Source: Cordia subcordata | Taxonomy: Eukaryota > Streptophyta > Magnoliopsida > Boraginales > Cordiaceae | DNA: 64,000 bases | Direction of reading: 5' to 3' | NCBI GenBank assembly: GCA_028554755.1 | Contig: JAPTOF010000001.1 | Span: 9,405,001-9,469,000, forward strand | In this document: positions 47,044 through 57,806 of the stretch, piece after piece | Numbering within the stretch: position 1 is the first letter of the stretch | Layout of the letters: each line of letters opens with the position of its first letter | The notes under the pieces: generated by a model | Told to the model about the DNA's origin: nothing | The model's database searches: none | The model's input: only the letters and a program-made list of their open reading frames with translations | Position numbers and translations under genes: made by a program

Positions 47044-50000
47044 TTAGTTGAATTCGTGATCACTATCCCCATTATCAAAGTCTTCCTGTTTAGAGTCTTT
47101 ATTAGAGTCGTCCTCGTCATAGTCATGTTCATAATCATAATCATCTTCTTCATCTTCTCCTCCATCATAAGCTTCTTCAAGTTCTTCATCTTCATTTATA
47201 ACCCTTCTCTTTTTTGAAGAATTAAAATCTTGAAGTAACAATGCCTTTGCATCAACTTCTTCATCTTCTTCTCCTCCACCATGAAGAACATCAGCATTGT
47301 CTAACTCGGTGTCAATATCAATTTGAATTGGCTCGGACACTTCGTCTTCTTGAAAAATACCATAAACAATGTTGTTTTCATTGTCATTTAAACCAAGATA
47401 TGCAGCAGGAAACAACTTTCGTGCTCTAATCTTGCAAACTGTCCACCAATTCTCTCTCCCAATAGGATAAGAAGTGTAATACACTTGTTGAGCTTGAAAT
47501 GCTAATATAAATGGCTCGTAAGAACTAATCCTTGATTGGTGGTTCACATCTACGAGGCCATATTTGGGGTGAACTCGTACCCTTTTTGTAATCAAACCAC
47601 TTACATTTGAATAACGTAATCAAATTAAAATCAGAATAGTGCAATTGAATGATCTCTTCAATTACACCATAATAGTCATACTCGCATGATCATCATAGCA
47701 ACTCCTCGTACACATACACCATAATTTTGTGTTTTCATATCTTGTCCTTTTTCCTCGGTGTGGAACTTGTAACCATTCACAAAATACCCTTGACAACTAG
47801 TAACAACTCTACTTGGACCAAGAATCAACTCCTTTAATTGTGGATTAATGTCCCTATTATCTTTTAACACCTTGGTACGACACCATCGAACCAAATTCTT
47901 TTCGCGCAACTTTGCAAGATGGTCATCGTTACGAGTACGATTTGCACGACGCATTTCATTGTCAAAATCCCTATGTCAAAGAAAAGACCATAACAATAAT
48001 GTATAGTAATGTTATTAAATTAAATATTATCTATATTTCAAAACAAATAAATGAACTAAGATTGGAATTTTCTTACTCTATATATTGTTGAACTAATTCT
48101 TCATTACAATTATGAAGAACATATAATTGGGCAGCATTAAACTCTTCTTCAGTCAAATATCGAGAAATCCCTTGCCCGAGTTGATGCCCTGGGTATGCGA
48201 AAATCAATAGTCTCCCATTTCTTTCCATTTCTCCACCATCATCATTCCTTGGCACTCTGTTTCTCCTTGTAGGCACATAAGACTCAAAATACTTCGAACA
48301 AAATTGAGACGTCACTTGAATTAAGTAAGCCTCCACAATAGATCCTTTCACACAAGCCTTGTTCCTAACTTTTTTTTTAAAATTCCCCATACACCTATAC
48401 AAGCATTTCATTTTAAAAGATAATCATTGAATTTAATACAGAATACAGGGTAATTGGGTAGATAATTACCGTTCAAACACATACATCCAACGGTATTGTA
48501 CAGGACCACCGACTTTCGCTTCGTAAGGCAAATGAATTGGTAGATGTTCCATTGAGTCGAAAAATCCAGGCGGAAAGAATTTCTCAAGCTTGCATAGGAC
48601 TTCTGGGATGTTTGCTTCCAACTTCTTCACATGGTCTAGCTTTAAGGTTGTTGTACACAAATCACGAAAGAATATGCTAAGCTCGGTTATTGCTTCCCAT
48701 ATGGGTTGTGGCAACAAATCACGAAAAGCAATCGGTAGCAATCTTTCCATAAATACATGACAATCATGTGTTTTTAACCCATGAAATGTCAGGTCATTCA
48801 TATTTATGCTCTTTGCAATATTTGATGCATATCCATCTGGAAGTTTTAGGTTCTTCACCCAAGCACACACTGCTTTCTTTTCATTCTGTGACAAGACATA
48901 TTTTGCTTTTGGCATTTTTGTTTTGTTTGTCCTTTTATCAAGGTACATATGCAACTTGTCACGGCTACAATATTCTGCCACATCTTTACGAGCTTTAGCA
49001 TTGTCTTTACTCTTGCCCTTTACATTCATCACTGTATTGAACACATTATTGAAAACATTTTGCTCAATATGCATCACATCCAGATTATGTCTAACCAAAT
49101 TGTTTTGCCAATACGGCAACTCCCAAAAAATAGAAAATTTAGTCCAATTATGAGATACTCCATAGCCTGGCCACATTTGATTTTGTGACGCTTTGCCGAA
49201 TTTGATTTGCTCATAACATGATAATTTAGATAACACCTTATCACCTGTCAACCGAGGCGGAGGTGTATCGTGTTCAACCCTACCTTTCCTGAAAACATGT
49301 GTTAATTCCCTGTATGGGTGGTCTTGAGGCAAAAATTGACGGTGGCAATCAAAGAAAGAAGCCTTACCACCATTTTTCAAGGTAAATGCCTTAGACCACT
49401 CCAAGCAATAAGGACAAGCCATTTTCCCATGAGTACTCGAACCTGCCATCATTCCATATGCTGGAAAATCACCTATTGTCCACATTAGTGCGGCCTTCAT
49501 TACAAAGTTTGTACTTGTGGACACATCATACGTGAGGGCCCCATAATCCCACAATGTTTTTAACTCATCCACTAATGGCCTCAAGTATACACAAAGATTG
49601 TTTCCTGGGCTACGAGGACCAGGAATGAGCAGTGTTAAGAACAACACATCATCTTTCATACACATGGTCGGTGAAAGATTATAAGGTGTCACATAAACTG
49701 GCCAACATGAATATGGGGCAGATCTATTACCAAATGGATTAAAACCATCTGTACATAATCCCAATCTTACATTACGAGCTTCATTAGCAAACTGCGGATA
49801 GCATGAATCAAAATTCTTCCATGCTTCTCCATCTGACGGGTGAATTAATTCACCTTCTTCTCGACAAGCACTTTTATGCCAAGTCATGTGTTTGGATGTT
49901 TGCTTAGACATAAATAACCTTTGAAGTCTAGGTGTGATGGGAGGTATCGTAAGACTTTGAAAGGAATGTTTTTCTTCTTCCTTTTAGATGTGTTTCGTGC

Positions 50001-50714
50001 CTTGTAACGTTTATGCCCACAGACTTTACATGAATCAAGATTAGCATCGTCTTTCCAATATAACATGCAATCATTGGGACATGCTTCAATCTTGATATAT
50101 TCAAGCCCTAACGCCTTCATCGTCTTTTTGGCTTGGTAAAAATTGTTTGGCAATGTATTAGAAGGCAACATACTTTTCAAGCAACTAAGGACACAATCAA
50201 AACAACTTTCACTCATGTTATGCTCGGATTTAATATTCATCAATTGTGAGATTGCTGATAACGTACTGTGCGACTTACATCCTTCCCACAATGGTTGCTC
50301 TATATTTGCCAATAGTTCATAAAACTTTGCTGCATTAGGATTCGGCTCTTCTGTCTCATTTCTATCCTCCTAGCCAAGTTCATCTCCAGCAGCTTCTATT
50401 ACCATGTCCGCATATGGATTTCTTGATTCTGTTTGAATGGATGCACTACTTTGTATGGGTACATCATTTTCCCCATGTCTCACCCACTTAGTGTAGCCAA
50501 CTAAAAACCCATTATGCAATAGATGATCTGCCACTTCATCCTTACCAAAGAACTTCCTTAATTTGCACTTTGTACAAGGACACCTTATATTCCCATTATT
50601 TTTTGTTCCATTTTTGTATGCAAAATCAATGAACTCTTTCACACCAGCAATATATTCATCAGTTATCCAATTGTTCCTTATCCGACAATACATCCAATTT
50701 CGATCTAGAGACAT
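47044..50714 (-). pseudogene. TNP2-type CACTA transposase, broken by one stop and frameshifts
   Basis: Domains in order on the minus strand. Transposase-associated domain: 50714-50370 (MSLDRNWMY, CPCTKCKLRKFF, HLLHNGF, YTKWVRHGE). TNP2 (Transposase_21): about 50312-48600 (CPNDCMLYWKDD, MTWHKSA, HPSDGEAWKNFD, LGLCTDGFNPFG, CMKDDVLFLTLLIPGPRSPG, TIGDFPAYGMMAG, HNLDVMHIEQNVFNN). DUF4218: about 48700-48090. DUF4216: about 47720-47460 (HPKYGLVDVNHQ, WWTVCKIRARK), then an acidic tail. Introns lie near 48469-48398 and 48077-47970. Damage: in-frame TAG at 50370-50372; one base missing near 49940; further frame changes near 47680 and 47590. TNP2 proteins cut and join the element ends in the nucleus. 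In its present form this copy cannot give a full-length protein. Confidence 0.9.
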
Positions 50715-51668
50715 TGTCTTCCTAATAAAGCATGAACAAATGATATTTGCATGGAATTAAATTACAAATGGAGTAAAAACATTGGTAGCGAAACATGCAT
50801 TAAAAAAAGAGACCAAACGATACTATAAAAGATTGTAAGATAAAAATAATGTATGACCTAGAATGTTCAATTTTTATTTTTATTTTTAATTTAAAGTTAC
50901 TACACAATTTGTATTACTCCTGAGTCACATGGAACAAGTTTTCCAGATAAGTTGATACATTATGAGATTTTTGACGTTAAATTGAAAAGGGATGCACATA
51001 AGACAAATTAATGAAAATCATGAAAGGAAATTCTTCTTGAAAAACATGAATACAGCTGCTAAATGAACCACTATTTTACAATCTTTTTCATCATATTTAA
51101 TTGCTTCTAAACTTATTGAATAACTTACCTTTGATCCCAAGCTCAAACTTTTCTACTCTGCAAATTAAATCCCCAGATGTAAATTTGAATCCCAAGTTCA
51201 AACCTTTACTACATGTAACTCCTACACATTAACAAGAAAGAAATAAATAAATTAGAGGATAAGAAAATTCTAAGCTAAAGAAGTTAATTTGCCAGTAAAA
51301 TTTTGAAGCTGGACTCATTTCACTGCTCATAACAAATAGATCAACTTATACTGCTACATAAAATTTTGAAGCAACAAGGGGTACCACACTTTCAAGTTTC
51401 AGCCCTTTAAAAATTTTTCATATTAAAGAAAAGCCCACATTAATCATGCAGATTGCAGACAAATAAATTACACCACAACCACCAACCAAGGAAGTACTCA
51501 AGATCCTGCAGCCCCGGGCTCTTACTTCTGTAATTCAAGTTTTTCAATTAGATTGAAAACCATGTTTGTTAAGAGCCAAAAGAAATGCATTCTCTATAAT
51601 CGCTCATTTTTTGTTTCAGTCCACTAATATAAAAAATAGCACAAAAGTTTATTCTAAGATTTCAGAAA

Positions 51669-51903
51669 ATGAGAATCCACCTCATCATCTTCATCTTTCT
51701 TTTGGTATCTGCAGAATTTTGTTCAGGCCACTTATATGATTGTCCTGTAAAAAGTTGCAGGAAAGATGGCCTTGTGATTCGTTTCCCCTTTCGCCTAAAA
51801 GATCGCCACCCAAAGCCAGAGCTACACGTCTGCTGCCTAAGCAGTTCTAATTACCCCAAAGATATGATTATTATTGAGCCTTCTTTGTGTAAGAATCACC
51901 CAG
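51669..51903 (+). pseudogene. Captured host exon: signal peptide plus GUB_WAK-like motif
   Basis: ATG at 51669 opens 78 codons up to a donor CAG|GTAAGT at 51904. Residues 1-20 are a hydrophobic signal peptide ending FCSG. Then CPVKSCRKDG (C25, C30) and IRFPFRL (37-43), the start of the cysteine-rich GUB_WAK domain found in wall-associated kinases and in ATL20/21-type RING-H2 proteins. The spacing (signal peptide, CxxxxCxxxG, IRFPFRL) is most like the ATL21 group. After residue 48 the family's CGxxGFxLxC is not kept. No downstream RING or kinase exon was found. It lies inside the CACTA element, antisense to the transposase, so it looks like a captured 5' end of a host gene. Running on past the donor, the frame stops at 52073. 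Confidence 0.7.
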
Positions 51904-52769
51904 GTAAGTCTATTAACAATTTAAATAGTTGCATTGTAGTTTGCAAAGTTGCTTGTGTTCTTTTGCTGGTTAAGATCCACTATTTAAAAGAAAAGAAGGA
52001 AATAAGAAGAAACCAAACTACAATAGCCACAGAACGATTCCGAAAGGGACCAAGAATCTTCTATATCACATGACAATTGAATAATAGCTAGGCAATTCGC
52101 ATCCGAAAGTTACAAAACCATAATAAATTTATTCCATGAGTAAATGATGATACGTAACTCTTTCTTTCATGAGGCTGATCGATGAGAAGGACTGAAGGAG
52201 AAAAATAAGTGTTTTAGTAAAGTTTCTATTCTTTTAGAAAACATACTGGATTACACTCGCATGCTCTAACGTTTATCATTATCAGTATTAGGTCCCTAGC
52301 TTCTTTCAGCAAAGACATGTTGAGAATACTGGTCTCTTATCATTATTGAAGTTTTAATGCTATGAAATGATTTGAATTCCTGAAAAAGATACTTAAAACT
52401 GAGGGGGGAAAAAGGATAAAATATAAGACAGCTGATTATTCACGAAAGTCGACAAGAAGAAGTATGGCCACGCAACAAATTAACATTTCTGAGGCATCTG
52501 ATATATAGTAGTCTATTAATTCTAATGGACACACCTTGACGACTCTCGAGAGAATATTTGAAACAGATGCGTGTTTAAGCACCACATCACAAAGCTCGAT
52601 AACAATTATTAGTAAACAATTTGGGAGTTTTGAATGGTTATCAAAAGTTAAAAGAAAGTGATCAATTTGACTAATTTAATTTTTAATATTCTTAAAAACT
52701 AATCGAAAAGGATCGGACCTAGAATATTTTATTAGTCAAGGAAATGAAAGAAAACTAACCTAAGAACGT

Positions 52770-52925
52770 CGTGGTGATGGCGGCAGCAGCGGTAACGGCG
52801 TCAGCGGCGGCAGCAGCGGCAACGGCGGCAGCTACGGCAACGGCGTCGGCGACTGCAACGACGGGTCGGCGGCTTCTGCGACGATAGCGTGAGTGTTGGC
52901 AGCCACGACAGGTCGGCGGCTTTTG
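52770..52925. repeat. GC-rich GCN/GGC trinucleotide block inside CACTA
   Basis: A strongly GC-rich island in AT-rich DNA, built of GGCAGCAGCGG, GGTAACGGCG and GGCAACGGCG-like units, with GGTCGGCGGCTT twice (about 52863 and 52911). On the plus strand it includes a 36-codon Ala/Thr-rich frame (52777-52887, MAAAAVTASAAAAAA onward). It lies about 2 kb upstream of the transposase start on the other strand, so it may be a GC-rich leader or promoter part of the transposase gene, or captured DNA. Confidence 0.6.
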
Positions 52926-54105
52926 TGGAGATGAAGTTATTTTCTATATTTAATTTTGGTGGACATGAAGCTCACTGCGAAAACTCTCAAAGGCAGCCAC
53001 TTTGAAATTAGGGTTCAGCCCTCTGTTAGTCACTTCTCTCTCTTGTAAATATATATGTATATAAATGAATGTATTTGTATGTCTTTATGTAGATGTGAAA
53101 TTTTTGTGGTTTTATACATTCATGTTTGTATATATGCATAAGGATAGGAAAAATTTGTCAGAAGTTGTACTTTTCATTTTTTTAATCTATGCTTTGCTTT
53201 TTTAATTTTTTTTCTCCTTAATTTATGTGAAATACATGGATAGCAAATTTGTTGATATTGTCATATCGAAATTTTGTTTTGTTGCTATTGTATATATATG
53301 TGTGCTTTGCGTTGTATATGCATATATACTCTGTGCGGCGTAATTAGCTATATTTATATGTATTTGTGTATACATACACTCACATATATAGTCAGTTACA
53401 TTTTCAATTTTATTTAAATACTTATTGTAAAAAGTATGAAAAGAAAATCCATCCAAATAAGTCATAAGATAAACTCATATCAATTACGCTCTCATAGTAA
53501 CATGATAAATAAAAATTAACCATTTATATGCATATAATATTATCACAATCATTCATAAAATTCTAATATAAAAAAATTAATCAGCTAAAATATAATTAAG
53601 CCAAACAGGGCCAGAGCTAAATAAGTATGTGCTCGCTTCACTAACCTTTAAAATCACTTTTTATAAGCTGATAGAAAAATATTATATATAATCATAGTGT
53701 ATCTATAACAATTGAATATCTATTATATATTATTATAACAATAATACAAATTAATATCTACTATCTCTAGTATACACCAGAATTCTTTTGTCCTAATAAG
53801 ATAAGAATTTTCTTTCTTAAAATATGCATGGTTATTAAATGTAATAGAATAAGTACATCAAATGTAGTATAATTAAGATCTTAGAATTAAGTCAAATGCA
53901 CTAATATAACTATACACAAAACCATCAATTCACTAGTAAGTAGATGCTATGATTAGATTAAATCTATTCATTAATTAGATAACAAAATTTGACTTAAAGG
54001 AAAACAAACTAAATTAATTTTGATAGACATATTAACTAATATAATATAGCTAGATTTGTAGTATGTACTATGTATAATACATAATCTTGTAAATATAAAT
54101 ATGGG

Positions 54106-54150
<45 letters not shown>

Positions 54151-54250
54151 AGTATGAATTATATATAGGCTAAACAATAGGGTGTAAAATATTTATATTT
54201 TTAAACGCTACATGTCCTTTAAGAATTTAATTAAATTCTTTTCTAAAATT
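52926..54250. other. CACTA interior, non-coding, with TA microsatellite
   Basis: AT-rich, with TATATG-type repeats at about 53048-53075 and 53285-53400 and a TA tract at 54111-54145. The minus-strand open frames 53223-53465 and 53971-54177 read through these repeats and are not genes. Probably 5' non-coding DNA of the element. Confidence 0.5.
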
Positions 54251-54251
54251 T

Positions 54252-54830
54252 CAAATTTAGCTACCGATTACAAATTGGTCGCTAATTAGCTACCGATTAG
54301 AAAATTGGTCGCAAAATTGCAAATCGAGACCAAATTTAGCGACCGATTTCAAATCGGTAGCTAAAATTTAGCGACCGATTTTATTCGGTCGCTAAATTTT
54401 GCTACCGATTTCAAATCGGTCGCTATATTTTGCTACCAATTGCAAATCGGTCGCTACTTTTTGCCACCGAAGAAAATCAGTTGCAAAAAATAGCGACCGA
54501 TTAGAAATCGGTCGCGAAATTTGGTCCCGTTTTGTAATTTTGCGACCAATTTACTTGGAGGTTGCTAAATTTAGCGACCGATTTGAAATCGGTAGCTAAA
54601 TTTGGTCCCGATTTGCTATTTTGCATCCAATTTTCTATCGGTCGCAAATTTGTCGATATTGTTACATATTTAGCAACTGAAATGTTGGTTTAGCAACCGA
54701 TTATCGGTCGCTAATCTTTTGGCAACATATTTAGCGACCGATTGTGTAGTCAGTCGCAAGGTCGGTCGCAAAAATGAAATTTAGCAACCGATTTTCATCG
54801 GTAGCTAATTTTCGGTCGCTATAGACCAAT
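54252..54830. repeat. CACTA subterminal repeats, right end
   Basis: Over twenty GCGACCGATT/AATCGGTCGCTA units in both orientations, with variants such as GCTACCGATT and TCGGTAGCTAAA. They are the counterpart of the left-end array but more regular. The 66-residue frame at 54399-54599 is made of these repeats. Confidence 0.9.
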
Positions 54831-55027
54831 TTTCTAGTAGTGTTTGGATCGTTTTTTCCCCACAAAAAGCATCTTCTTCTTCTTTCCCCCTTTTTTTTGG
54901 GGGGAAAAAGCTAATTAGTTTGTGCTTCATATAGCTCTTAAGCTCCACTTTCCATTTTAATAAGCCTAACATAAGTTATATTATTGTTAACCTGTTTAAC
55001 CATGTTCAACAATTGAAAAACTAGTTA

Positions 55028-55239
55028 GGCTTGTTTAGATTGACTTTTTCTTGAAAAAAAAATAATAATAATAACTTCAAGTTTTATGAAAGTAGCACTT
55101 TTTTTGTATAAATATTTGGATTAATTTTTGAAAAAACTTAAAACTTTTTAAAAAGTTAAGTTTGAGCTTATAAAAAAGTATTTTTTTCAAAAATATATAA
55201 AAAGAGTGCTTCTTTTAAAAGTCAATTCAAAATGTACCT
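55028..55239. mobile_element. Decayed Tourist-like MITE
   Basis: Left end GGCTTGTTTAGATTGAC, then TTTTTC; right end AAAGTCAATTCAAAATGTACC. It is preceded by TTA, and TTA also follows near 55240. Length and ends resemble the 10482 and 30351 elements, but the right end has diverged. Confidence 0.5.
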
Positions 55240-55454
55240 TTAGCCTATGAAATGAGAAATTTCTTTCTTTATTTGTTATGGTTAGGACAAACAAGAAGTC
55301 AAACTTGATGCATAGATTTATAATTTCAAGTAAATGTCACCTAGTGACTGTGTGTACTCTCTATCAATGTATGTAATCTTGAATCATTGAAGTTTAAGCG
55401 CTAATCCAAGAGACTAGTAGTACTATGGTCTTATCAAGTAGACGTTTCAGATTG

Positions 55455-55645
55455 AGATTATGGCCAGCTCAAGGGATTGAGACTACTTCCTCTTGAAGTG
55501 AAGTCTTGAGTTTAAATCCTGTAAGAAGCAGGGGGAATTGGGTTGGACGAGGAGTAAAAAAAATAGAGCACTTCAGATTTGACTTGGTAATTATGTCTGT
55601 TCACTAATGTAGGACATTAGGCGAAAAAGCAAGGAATGTGTTTCC
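55455..55645 (+). mobile_element. Possible tRNA-derived SINE
   Basis: TGGCCAGCTCAAGGGATTGA resembles a Pol III A box, and GAGTTTAAATCCTG about 40 bases later a decayed B box (GGTTCGAATCC). A GC-richer body follows (AGAAGCAGGGGGAATTGGG). The ends are not defined, and the match is weaker than for the copies at 18282 and 21180. Confidence 0.35.
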
Positions 55646-57067
55646 AAAGTTAAATTTCGAATTTTCATGTTAAAAATGCATAGGTGCTATTTCATGGCTT
55701 GTATGCCGTTTTCATGGCTTACCAGAAATTTTGACGGGATACCCATGAAATCCTTTGTCCTTTCTTCATGGCTTGACTAGATTTCATGGCTTAATTAGAA
55801 TTTTCATGGCTTGTTCTTTAAAATGTACCTAAAACATAAAAATAACTCAATTAAGTAGCAAATTAGTCCAAATCACTTCTAACGCCCAATTTGACTAAAA
55901 ATCTAAGAAAATACTAGACTTTAATGACCAAACCAAATAAAACACCAAAATTGTCCTCAATTAGACTTAGAGTTTCATACGAATTAGAGTTTCATACTTC
56001 CCAAGTTGAAGATCCATGATTAAACTTAGAGTTTCATACTTCCCCCAACTAAAGAGACTAATACTTGCTAATAGAAAATAAAACACAATCAACCATAAGA
56101 GTGTATCTTAACATATTCAAAATAAAAGAGAGAGAGAGAAAAAAAAAAAGCTTAGTCTAAAGCGTAGAGCGAAGTCTACTTCTGAGCAAAGCTAAACTCT
56201 ACGTCCTTCTTCTCTTCTTAAAATTGGCATTTTTCTCCTCGTCAAAATGGGCAATTTCCTTCTTCTCTCTCACTTGGGCATCTCTTTTCCTTTTAACGAT
56301 GAGGAAGAGTCCAGAATTAGAAAGGTTTCCTAAGTTATATGTCTTTTTTTCTCAAAAATCCTGTCATAAATCAATATTCTTAAATTAAAAAGGCAAAATA
56401 TCTTTGCTTCTCAATACAACTTATTGTTTTCCTTCCATCCATCCAAAAGTCTTTCAAGCAAAGTAGGGATCAAATTTGGAGCTTGCCAACAGATTTCCCG
56501 AATCTCTATTAAAAGATTTTGCAGGTGCAACTTCATGGCTTGGCCATGAAAATCTTCCCACTCTCATGGCCTGGGCATGAAACTCCCCTGCCCTTACTCC
56601 ATCACCTGATCATGAAAATTTCTCCATTTTCATGGGCAACCTATGGATTTTCTGCTACAACGCATCAACCAAGTTCCTCAAATTGCACCTAAATCACTTG
56701 AATTCATTCGAATTAATTTTTTGCTTCTAGAAAAAGTTGAAATTCAACTTTTTAAAGAGTTTTAATTTTTTTTAAATTTAATCCAAATATTTATTAAAAA
56801 AATAATATATATTTTTTAAGAAAACAAGTGCCTTTTCATGAAAAGAAAAACAATTCAAACAAGCTCTAAATTGAAAAGAATGGTGGCGAGTAGATAATTA
56901 AGAGCCACCATTTTGGTGGTTGTAAATAGAGGGTCATTAAAGGCGTCAAATAGGTTCTAAGTGGCTACTTCATTAGAGATATGTCATTACAAATACAAAC
57001 AATGAGAAAAATGGTAGTAATAATGCATAATAGTGAAATAGGCTACTAGGTAAGGTTGTAGCTCTTG
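55646..57067. other. Intergenic DNA with TTTCATGGCTT repeats
   Basis: The word TTTCATGGCTT or TTCATGGC recurs at least nine times in two clusters, about 55690-55815 and 56530-56640, in both the ATGGCTT and CATGAAA senses. No gene or bounded transposon was identified. Confidence 0.4.
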
Positions 57068-57806
57068 AAGCCTATTTGGCATTGAAGTTCAGCAGGAAAA
57101 AAAATTGGTTTTGTAAAAAACTAAGTTCATGGGGTGTTTGTTAGGAACAAAATTGAGTTTTAAATAACCAAAATGGAGTTGAAAAAGCATTAATTATGCT
57201 ATTTTTTCTTAAACTATGTTTTACAAATCGTAGGTTTATATATATACACTTTATTAACTATAACTATTACAACGTAATCATTTACAATTACATACTAAAC
57301 ATGTTATTTTCATAAAATTAAAAACTTCAAAAATTTAAAAAATTGGAATTTAAAATTTTAAAATTAAAATAAAATATATAAATAAAAATTAAATATTAAA
57401 GTATAAAAAATAAAAGTAAAAACTTATAAAAATTAAAAAAATAAAAAACTAAAAATAAAAAAATTGAACATTAAAAATTTTAAAAATAAAAATTGAAAAA
57501 TTAAAAAACTAAAAATTAAAAATTGAAATTTAAAGAATTAAAAATTAAAAAATACAAAATAACTAAGAAATTTATAAACTAAATAATCTAAAATATTAAA
57601 ATCAAATAAATAAATAAATAAATCATAAACATCACTTCAAATAGCAATTTTAACTAAACAAATAATCAACTACCTTTTTATCCTACAATAATTTTATATT
57701 TTTTTTACGTAATAGTAAAGCAACTTTTCTTAACCAACAGCAACCATAACTGTAACCGTAACCGCAATGGTAACAGCAGATTTCAATAGCAATGCCAAAT
57801 GGGCCT
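57068..57806. mobile_element. TIR element with AT-repeat core (~740 bp)
   Basis: Left end AAGCCTATTTGGCATTG, right end CAATGCCAAATGGGCCTT: the inner 12 bases (TTTGGCATTG) match perfectly. The core (57310-57560) is an array of AAAATTAAAAATTTAAAA variants, and a TAACxGTAACCGxAA segment lies near 57750. There is no coding region. It resembles the 34526 element in plan, in mirror orientation of the A/T strand. Confidence 0.6.

Larger units (their letters stand above)
43209..54842 (-). mobile_element. Complete CACTA (En/Spm-type) transposon, 11.6 kb
   Basis: Left end CACTACAAGAAAATAGG, right end CCAATTTTCTAGTAGTG: the two are inverted repeats with few mismatches, beginning CACTA. Both flanks are TTT (43206-43208, 54843-54845), a 3-bp target duplication as expected for CACTA elements. 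Both subterminal regions are packed with GCGACCGA/TCGGTCGC motifs. Between them lie, on the minus strand, a TNP2-type transposase and a second gene with a Transposase_24 domain, so the conventional 5' end is at 54842. Between the transposase start and that end are a GC-rich block and a plus-strand exon of apparently host origin. Both transposition genes are damaged, so mobility would need help from another copy. The well-kept ends and target duplication suggest a fairly recent arrival. Confidence 0.93.

Noticed and set aside
48768..49188. Plus-strand open frames inside the CACTA transposase region
   Set aside because: Shadows of the TNP2 coding strand; hydrophobic composition is an antisense artefact.
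54399..54599. 66-codon plus-strand frame rich in SNRSLYFATN-like repeats
   Set aside because: Composed entirely of CACTA subterminal repeats.
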